From: Aquificaceae bacterium
Lineage (GTDB): Bacteria; Aquificota; Aquificia; Aquificales; Aquificaceae
Length of the DNA stretch: 5,236 nt
Assembly: GCA_015487365.1 (NCBI GenBank)
Contig: WFPT01000156.1
Location: 1 to 5,236, forward strand
Reading direction: 5' to 3'
A model generated the notes under the pieces. It was not told the DNA's origin, ran no database searches, and was given only the letters and a program-made list of their open reading frames with translations. Positions 1 through 4,291 of this stretch are shown here, in pieces; positions within the stretch are counted from its first letter, which is position 1, and the number at the start of each line of letters is the position of its first letter. Both the position numbers and the translations under genes were made by a program.

Positions 1-1
1 C

Positions 2-2665
2 TTGGAGGGTGGAGGCTACATAGAAGTTGCAACGACAAGACCTGAGACCATGCTCGGGGACACAGCGGTTGCGGTCCATCCTGAGGACGAAAGGTATAGG
101 GAGCTCGTAGGTAGGTTTGCCCTCCTACCCTTGGTAAAGGAAGAGAGGAAATCCCTCAAAGGGGATAGGGTTTCAAGGAGAATACCCATAATAGCGGACA
201 GGAGGGTTAAAAAAGAATTTGGAACGGGTGCGGTAAAGGTCACCCCCGCCCACGACCCCTTGGACTTTGAAATAGGCAAGGAGCACCACCTACCCTTTGT
301 AAAGGTAATAGATGAGAGGGGAATAATAAATGAAAACGGAGGAGACTTTGAAGGCTTGGAACGCTTTAAGGCGAGGGAAGAGGTGGTAAAGAAGCTAAAG
401 GAGTTGGGATTGCTGAGCAAGGTGGAAAAGATAAGGCATTCGGTGGGGAAGTGCTACCGCTGTAAGAGCACGGTGGAGCCCCTGGTCTCGGTCCAGTGGT
501 TCTTTAAAGTATCCGACAAAAAAATAAGGGAGCCCTCCCTGAAAGTAGTCTTAGAGGGGATAGAGAGGGAGGAGGAAAGGTTAGAAAGGGTTGAGTTTAT
601 AAGGGGTGAGGCTATAACCCTAAGGATATTGAAGGAAGGGGAAATCTTACTCTTTGAAGAGGTTGAAGAGATTGCGGGAAGGAGGGAAGATGGAACTTAC
701 TACCTCTACTACCAAGGGGAGCCAAGGGAGGTCTTTAACGAATTTTACGCAAAAAGCAAGGTCTTAAACGGGAGGAGGGGGAACTATGAGGTTATAAAGG
801 AAGGACATACCTTAAAGATATTAAGGGATGGGGAAGTTATAGAAACTTTTAGCGGTGAGGTAAGCGTGGACGTTGGAGGGAGAATCTTAGGTATTAGGAG
901 GGAGGAGAGGCCCGTAAAGGTTAAAGAAACTTCAAAGGTAAATTTTATACCCAAAAACTGGGAAAACTTTTACAAGCCTTGGATAGAGAACTTAAAGGAC
1001 TGGTGCATATCAAGGCAGATATGGTGGGGCCACAGGATACCCGTCTGGTATTGTAAAGATTGTAAAAAGGAAAATGTTTTCAGCGACGAAGACTTTGAAA
1101 ACATCTACGACAAACTAATCTTTAACCTAATAGCGGACGGGAAGATAAGGGAAGAGTTTAGCGTGGAGGAGGTGGTAAAGGTCCTAAACTCTAAAAACTT
1201 TTTAAAACCCCATATGAGCAACTTGGACTTTTACAGGGAATACGTTTATAGGGGCCAAAACGTAGGTATAAGTGAGTCAAACCTCTTTTTATACCTAAAC
1301 AACTACTCAAAAAACTACCAATACTTGAAGGAAAAGAAAAAGTGGAGGTTTTTACTAAGGTGTAAGGCCTGTGGCTCAACCAACTTAAAGAGGGAGGAGG
1401 ACGTCCTTGACACCTGGTTTTCCTCAGCCCTATGGCCCTTTGGAGTCTTTAAGGAGGATGAGAGGAGGAAGCTCTTCCCCACGGACCTACTCATAACCGG
1501 CTTTGACATAATCTTCTTCTGGGTTGCGAGGATGATATTCACCTCCCTTTACTTTTACAAGGTAGAGCCCTTCAAGGACGTATACATACACGCCCTCATA
1601 AGGGACGAGTTCGGTAGGAAGATGTCCAAGACTTTGGGTAACGTAATAGACCCCCTGGACATTATAGAAAAATACGGGGCGGACTCTTTGAGATTTACCC
1701 TGGCTTCCTTAACGGTTCAGGGCAGGGACATAAGGCTTTCTGAAAAAAGCTTTGAGAGTGCAAAGCACTTTGCCAACAAACTCTGGAACGCCAGCAGGTT
1801 CGTAATAATGAACACACCAAAGGACTTACTCTCGGAGTTACCCAGCGTAAGCGACCTAAAAACTGAGGACCGCTGGATAATAACCCTCCTGAATGAAACC
1901 GTAAGGGAAGTTAATGAGAGCTTAAAGTCCTACGAATTTTCAAGGGCCTGCCAAAAACTCTACGATTTCGTCTGGAACAACTTCTGCGATTGGTACATAG
2001 AGATGGTAAAGGGGAGGGTGAGGGAGAGGGATTTAGGTGCCCTTTACACCTTAAACTACGTCCTGGACAAGGTCCTAAGGTTGCTCCACCCCTTCATGCC
2101 CTTTATAACCGAAGAGATTTGGGACAACATGCCCACAAAGGACGAAGAGAGCTTGGCCTTAAAGGAATACCCCACCTTCATACCTCAGGAGGTATTTAAG
2201 GAGGACAAGGAGAGGGTTGAGGAGTTAAAGGATTTTATATCAACCGCAAGGTATTTAAGGAGCGTCATAGGCTTAAAGCCTTCCCAGAGGGTAAAGCTAT
2301 ATTACAGGGGGGCGGAAAAAATAGTTGAAGGCTTTGAGGAAACCGTTAAGGAGTTGGCGAGGTTAAGCGAGCTCATCCCCACCCAAGAAAGGCCCAAGAA
2401 TACGGTTGCGGGCTTTGGTAAGAGCTTCTCCCTATACTTAGAAGTTCCCCAGTCCATAGACCTTAAAGCCTTAAAGGAAAACTACAAGAGGAGGGAGAGG
2501 AAGGTCCTTGAAGAGTTAAGGAGGGTAGAGGAAAAGCTTTCTAACGAAGAATTTTTAAAGAAGGCACCAAAAGAGGTCGTAGAAAAGAATAAAAGGATAA
2601 GGGAGGAGCTAAGGGGTGAGCTTGAAAAGATTAGGAGCTTCTTGGAGGTCTTAGATGCTAATTGA
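2..2665 (+). CDS. valS: Valyl-tRNA synthetase (ValRS), 5'-truncated, with two large insertions
   Basis: Class I aminoacyl-tRNA synthetase that charges tRNA-Val in the cytoplasm and hydrolyses mischarged Thr-tRNA-Val. The frame is open from the window edge, so the N-terminus with the HIGH motif is missing; 887 residues remain, and the TTG at the edge is not a real start. In window numbering, the CP1 editing domain shows TTRPETMLGD (11-20) and GTGAVKVTPAHD (75-84), followed by a CxxC knuckle (C151, C154). The catalytic part resumes with WCISRQIWWGHRIP (334-347), DVLDTWFSSALWP (467-479) and KMSKT (540-544). The anticodon-binding domain is near 620-760, and the C-terminal coiled coil, with the typical KLSNEEFLKKAP stretch (845-856), ends the protein. 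From the editing motif onward a usual bacterial ValRS has roughly 660 residues; the excess is explained by insertions near 187-311 and 363-448. The frame is intact and all flanking motifs are kept, so it is probably functional. The 3' end overlaps the next gene by 11 nt. Confidence 0.97.
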   Translation: MEGGGYIEVATTRPETMLGDTAVAVHPEDERYRELVGRFALLPLVKEERKSLKGDRVSRRIPIIADRRVKKEFGTGAVKVTPAHDPLDFEIGKEHHLPFVKVIDERGIINENGGDFEGLERFKAREEVVKKLKELGLLSKVEKIRHSVGKCYRCKSTVEPLVSVQWFFKVSDKKIREPSLKVVLEGIEREEERLERVEFIRGEAITLRILKEGEILLFEEVEEIAGRREDGTYYLYYQGEPREVFNEFYAKSKVLNGRRGNYEVIKEGHTLKILRDGEVIETFSGEVSVDVGGRILGIRREERPVKVKETSKVNFIPKNWENFYKPWIENLKDWCISRQIWWGHRIPVWYCKDCKKENVFSDEDFENIYDKLIFNLIADGKIREEFSVEEVVKVLNSKNFLKPHMSNLDFYREYVYRGQNVGISESNLFLYLNNYSKNYQYLKEKKKWRFLLRCKACGSTNLKREEDVLDTWFSSALWPFGVFKEDERRKLFPTDLLITGFDIIFFWVARMIFTSLYFYKVEPFKDVYIHALIRDEFGRKMSKTLGNVIDPLDIIEKYGADSLRFTLASLTVQGRDIRLSEKSFESAKHFANKLWNASRFVIMNTPKDLLSELPSVSDLKTEDRWIITLLNETVREVNESLKSYEFSRACQKLYDFVWNNFCDWYIEMVKGRVRERDLGALYTLNYVLDKVLRLLHPFMPFITEEIWDNMPTKDEESLALKEYPTFIPQEVFKEDKERVEELKDFISTARYLRSVIGLKPSQRVKLYYRGAEKIVEGFEETVKELARLSELIPTQERPKNTVAGFGKSFSLYLEVPQSIDLKALKENYKRRERKVLEELRRVEEKLSNEEFLKKAPKEVVEKNKRIREELRGELEKIRSFLEVLDAN
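560..934 (+). other. ValRS insertion 1, about 125 residues, before the WCISRQ segment
   Basis: In ordinary ValRS the stretch ending in an EG-type turn (here LKVVLEG, residues 180-186) runs directly into the IPKNW-type strand and helix (here VNFIPKNWENF, 313-323). Here about 125 residues are inserted between them. The insert is highly charged and probably rich in beta-strands (ITLRILKEGEILLF, YYLYYQGEP, HTLKILRDGEVIETF). It contains an imperfect internal duplication. Composition and codon use match the rest of the gene, so recent acquisition is not indicated. It has no cysteine, no intein splice motifs and no stop codon. Boundaries are estimated by eye from family memory and may be off by about five residues. 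Function is unknown; the position suggests a surface appendage near the junction of editing and catalytic domains. Confidence 0.75.
590..841 (+). repeat. Imperfect internal duplication inside ValRS insertion 1
   Basis: Two segments of about 20 residues resemble each other: residues 197-216 (VEFIRGEAITLRILKEGEIL, nt 590-649) and 262-280 (YEVIKEGHTLKILRDGEVI, nt 785-841). The core TL[RK]IL[KR][ED]GE[IV] is identical at six of ten positions and conservative at the other four. The spacing between copies is about 45 residues. This looks like a duplicated beta-hairpin unit; chance similarity in a low-complexity Lys/Glu/Ile-rich protein cannot be excluded. Confidence 0.5.
1088..1345 (+). other. ValRS insertion 2, about 86 residues, inside the zinc-ribbon-like knuckle
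   Basis: The two CxxC pairs, C351/C354 (WYCKDC) and C454/C457 (RCKACG), correspond to the four-cysteine element that many bacterial ValRS carry between WGHRIPxWYC and EDVLDTWFSS. The pairs are normally about 20-30 residues apart; here about 99 residues separate them. The extra sequence is predicted by eye to be mostly helical (NIYDKLIFNLIADGKI, SVEEVVKVLNSKNFL) and has an Asn/Tyr-rich part (LYLNNYSKNYQYLKEKKKW). Both cysteine pairs are intact, so metal binding may survive with the insert as a long loop or small domain between the knuckles. Boundaries are approximate and no function is assigned. Confidence 0.7.
2644..2650 (+). promoter_or_regulatory. Strong Shine-Dalgarno site for the 67-codon gene
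   Basis: GGAGGTC sits at the very end of valS, and GGAGGT ends 5 nt before the ATG at 2655. It is a near-perfect match to the 16S rRNA 3' tail at a standard distance. An in-frame TAG directly precedes the ATG, so translation cannot begin further upstream in this frame. The site decides the start and indicates translational coupling to valS. Confidence 0.8.
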
Positions 2666-2858
2666 AGTCCCCCTCCCCAACCCCTGCTACGAGGTCCATA
2701 AGGTGGAAAAGGGCAAAATATACTTAAAGAGGAAGGCTCAAATCTGCCCTCAGGTCATAGTCTATAAGAGGTTAAACTTAAAGGAGGGTGAGTATAAAAT
2801 TTTGATTGACGGTAAGGTTTGGAAAGTTTTAAAGGTCAAGCCTAAAAATACCCCTTAA
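2655..2858 (+). CDS. Small beta-rich protein, possibly PrcB_C-like; function unknown
   Basis: This is a 67-residue protein with no signal peptide or membrane segment. It begins 11 nt before the valS stop, behind an excellent ribosome-binding site, and its frame is closed by a TAG just upstream, so this start is firm. The pattern LPNPCYEV (7-14), alternating strands KIYLKRK (21-27), ICPQVIVYK (30-38) and EYKILIDGKVWKV (46-58) recalls small beta-sandwich domains that start with a PC-Y-x-V motif, contain C-x-QV, and end in GxYxVxVNGK. Such domains (PrcB C-terminal-like) are often found in secreted proteins or lipoproteins; this assignment is a remembered resemblance. C11 and C31 could pair. It is probably cotranscribed with valS. 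The last 30 nt overlap the end of convergent hpt. Confidence 0.7.
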   Translation: MLIEVPLPNPCYEVHKVEKGKIYLKRKAQICPQVIVYKRLNLKEGEYKILIDGKVWKVLKVKPKNTP

Positions 2859-3347
2859 ATTTCTATACTTTTGGGCATAGTCAAGGCCATAACCTACCAA
2901 GAAGTGGTTGGGAACGTTAAAGCCCACAAAGTGTGCCTCAAAGGGAACCTTCCTCCCCTCCCTCTTGTCAAGGAGGACGCAAACCTTTACCTCCCTTGCC
3001 CCCTTTTTTTCCAGGTGCCTTACCAACTCCTTTAAGGTCAGTCCCGTGTCAAGGATGTCATCCACCAGGAGGACGCACCTATCTTTAACCTCACACTCAA
3101 GGTCCTTTATAAGTTTTACCTTCCCAGAGCTCCTCGTAGAGCTCCCATAACTGGAAACCTGAATGAAATCAACTTCAACGGGCCTTGAAAACTCCCTTAT
3201 CAGGTCCGCAAGGAAGATGAAACTACCCTTTAAGACCCCTACCACCAGGAAATCCCCCTTTAAGCTACCTTCAATCTCCCTTGCCAGCTCCCTTATCCTC
3301 CTCTTTATCTGCTCCTCGTTTAAAAGGGGTGTTAGCTTAGGACTCAC
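2829..3347 (-). CDS. hpt: Hypoxanthine phosphoribosyltransferase
   Basis: Cytoplasmic purine-salvage enzyme that joins hypoxanthine (and usually guanine) to PRPP, giving IMP or GMP plus pyrophosphate. The 172 residues match the normal length of bacterial Hpt. Visible elements are the pyrophosphate-binding VLKGSF loop (38-43), the mobile loop SSYGSSTRSSGKV (65-77), the PRPP-binding motif VLLVDDILDTGLTL (92-105), and the purine-binding end with LDK (126-128) and VGFNVPNHFLVGYGLDY (141-157). The start is GTG at 3345-3347, which overlaps the end of rplI by 11 nt. Upstream purines (AAGGCAAAGGAAG) give only a mediocre Shine-Dalgarno site, so coupling to rplI translation is likely. No in-frame ATG gives a better N-terminus. 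The 3' end overlaps the convergent small gene by 30 nt, and no hairpin terminator is seen. Substrate preference (hypoxanthine, guanine or xanthine) cannot be read with certainty. Confidence 0.96.
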   Translation of the reverse strand: MSPKLTPLLNEEQIKRRIRELAREIEGSLKGDFLVVGVLKGSFIFLADLIREFSRPVEVDFIQVSSYGSSTRSSGKVKLIKDLECEVKDRCVLLVDDILDTGLTLKELVRHLEKKGAREVKVCVLLDKREGRKVPFEAHFVGFNVPNHFLVGYGLDYAQKYRNLRGIFRLDL

Positions 3348-3789
3348 CTTCCTTTGCCTTAACTTCTATTTTAATCCTTACCTTTAAGTCCCTGTGTAGT
3401 TGCACCTCTACCGTATAAACCCCCACCTCCTTTATAGGTTTTAGGCTTAAAACCTTTTTACTTAGCTCAAAGCCCATCTCCTTTAACTTTTCCAAAATCC
3501 TCTGAGAGGTTATTGCGGAAAAGAGCTTACCCCCCTTACCCGCCCTCTCTTCAAAGGTAAGGGTCAGACCCTCTAACTTCTTTGCAACCTCTAAGAGCCT
3601 TTTCCTCTCCTGCTCCAACTTCTTCCTCTTCTGCCTTAAAATTTCCCTCACGTGCTTTACGTTTCCCTCGGTTGCAGGAAGGGCATAACCCCTCGGTATT
3701 AAAAAGTTGTTGGCATAACCCCTCTTAACCCTTACAATATCACCCGCAAAGCCTTTTCCCTCCAAGTCCCTTAAAAGGATTACCTCCAT
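3337..3789 (-). CDS. rplI: Large-subunit ribosomal protein L9 (bL9)
   Basis: Ribosomal protein that binds 23S rRNA near the base of the L1 stalk and extends from the 50S surface. Its 150 residues are normal for bL9. The N-terminal domain opens with MEVILLRDLEGKG and carries the signature GYANNFLIPRGYA (24-36). The connecting helix is long and highly charged (about 41-75), and the C-terminal domain has GKLFSAITSQRILEKL (87-102). The start is fixed because bL9 proteins begin M-x-V-I-L-L, yet there is no Shine-Dalgarno site before the ATG. Instead an extended -10 element lies 8 nt upstream, suggesting a leaderless mRNA. The common rpsF-ssb-rpsR-rplI arrangement is absent: upstream is a lipoprotein gene on the same strand, and downstream hpt overlaps by 11 nt. 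Confidence 0.98.
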   Translation of the reverse strand: MEVILLRDLEGKGFAGDIVRVKRGYANNFLIPRGYALPATEGNVKHVREILRQKRKKLEQERKRLLEVAKKLEGLTLTFEERAGKGGKLFSAITSQRILEKLKEMGFELSKKVLSLKPIKEVGVYTVEVQLHRDLKVRIKIEVKAKEGES

Positions 3790-3797
3790 AAACTTTA

Positions 3798-3806
3798 ATT
3801 ATAGCA
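3798..3806 (-). promoter_or_regulatory. Extended -10 promoter element before rplI
   Basis: Read on the minus strand, TGCTATAAT is a perfect TGn-TATAAT extended -10 element. The hexamer ends 8 nt before the rplI ATG, so transcription would begin at or within a base or two of the start codon. The hexamer overlaps the stop codon (TAA) of the upstream lipoprotein gene. No good TTGACA-like -35 is visible at 16-18 nt spacing, which extended -10 promoters can tolerate. The element is seen in sequence; activity and leaderlessness are inferred. Confidence 0.6.
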
Positions 3807-4254
3807 TCCCCTTCTTCTTTAAAAGGGCCTTAACTTTTATTATGAGTAACTTGGCGTCCTTTTTGCTTATATCGTAGTCCTGCCAAGGGGTTATTATATA
3901 CCAACCTAAAAACTTCCTTTTACAGAGCTTGTAGGTATGAACAGAAAAAACACACTCCTTTGGAAAAACGTTCTCCGCTAAATCCAAGGTTCCACCTATT
4001 AAAGTTCCCATTAAAAAGACGATTCCACATACTACATCGTTTGGTCCGCAGTTTATGTTTAACATTTCCTCCGTTAGCTCCTTCCCCTTTACCCTTTCTA
4101 TTAAACCAATCAGCTGGTTGCTCTCATTTGCACTTAGCTTAACCACAATAGGTTTTCCCTCCCCGTAATAGATTAAAAAGCTTTCCCCTGTCCTTTTAGC
4201 AAACTTGCCCGCGCAGGAGAGCAAGAGTATAAAGATTGGTAAAAGTCTTACCAT
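3799..4254 (-). CDS. Predicted lipoprotein with four conserved-looking cysteines; function unknown
   Basis: I do not recognise the family. From the ATG at 4252-4254 the product has 151 residues and a clear lipoprotein signal: MVR, a hydrophobic core (LLPIFILLL) and the lipobox LLSC with C14, followed by AGK. It is therefore expected to be lipid-anchored on the periplasmic side of a membrane. The mature part has four further cysteines (C69, C76, C101, C111), which could form two disulfides, a hydrophobic Gly-rich stretch (about 74-90), a WYIITPWQDYD segment (118-128) and a Lys-rich C-terminus. The frame is open to another ATG at 4312-4314, but that start would put 20 polar residues before the signal and overlap gyrA, so the inner start is preferred. 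No convincing Shine-Dalgarno site precedes either. It ends 9 nt before rplI on the same strand and is divergent from gyrA. Confidence 0.75.
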   Translation of the reverse strand: MVRLLPIFILLLSCAGKFAKRTGESFLIYYGEGKPIVVKLSANESNQLIGLIERVKGKELTEEMLNINCGPNDVVCGIVFLMGTLIGGTLDLAENVFPKECVFSVHTYKLCKRKFLGWYIITPWQDYDISKKDAKLLIIKVKALLKKKGML

Positions 4255-4291
4255 AGGTATTAAATTAGCCCCTGGGTTAGAATAATCTGCT
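4255..4291. promoter_or_regulatory. 37-nt divergent promoter region between the lipoprotein gene and gyrA
   Basis: This is the only true intergenic gap upstream of divergent genes here, so it should hold or border promoters for both. It is A/T-rich around TTAGAATAATC. On the plus strand TAGAAT (4278-4283) can serve as a gyrA -10. On the minus strand the nearly coincident TATTCT (4284 to 4279) can serve as a -10 for the lipoprotein gene, giving a leader of roughly 15-20 nt. No clear -35 hexamer is seen for either direction, and no repressor-type palindrome stands out. Confidence 0.45.
4278..4283 (+). promoter_or_regulatory. Candidate -10 element of gyrA
   Basis: TAGAAT matches five of six bases of TATAAT and ends 8 nt before the gyrA ATG, the same spacing as the element before rplI. 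There is no Shine-Dalgarno sequence between it and the start codon. Transcription would start at or next to the ATG. No convincing -35 is visible. Confidence 0.4.

Noticed and set aside
16..420. Open frame of 134 codons on the minus strand inside valS
   Set aside because: It is antisense to the well-conserved editing domain; Ser/Pro/Phe-rich composition is what the complement of purine-rich coding gives.
2..1088. Frameshift or split gene in valS
   Set aside because: The frame is continuous through both insertions and all conserved motifs lie in the same frame in the right order.
560..1345. Intein(s) in valS as an explanation for the extra sequence
   Set aside because: Neither insertion starts with Cys/Ser or ends with His-Asn before Cys/Ser/Thr, both are shorter than typical mini-inteins, and no homing endonuclease motifs are seen.
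1191..1542. Two overlapping minus-strand frames inside valS
   Set aside because: They lie opposite valS insertion 2 and the EDVLDTWFSS region, have low-complexity composition and no ribosome-binding site.
1990..2199. Plus-strand 69-codon frame inside valS
   Set aside because: It is out of frame within the conserved anticodon-binding domain, and the GKGEGEGEG run is a shifted reading of purine-rich codons.
2461..2640. Repeated purine-rich motifs such as AGGGAGGAG and TTAAAGG as a DNA repeat
   Set aside because: They are irregular and follow codon use for Glu, Arg, Leu and Lys in coiled-coil coding sequence; the same words recur in all genes.
2859..2905. Possible terminator hairpin downstream of the small gene
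   Set aside because: The sequence is hpt coding and shows no stable GC stem followed by a T-run in either direction.
2908..3387. Plus-strand frames opposite hpt and the rplI end
   Set aside because: Hpt and bL9 motifs on the minus strand are unmistakable; these frames are their antisense shadows.
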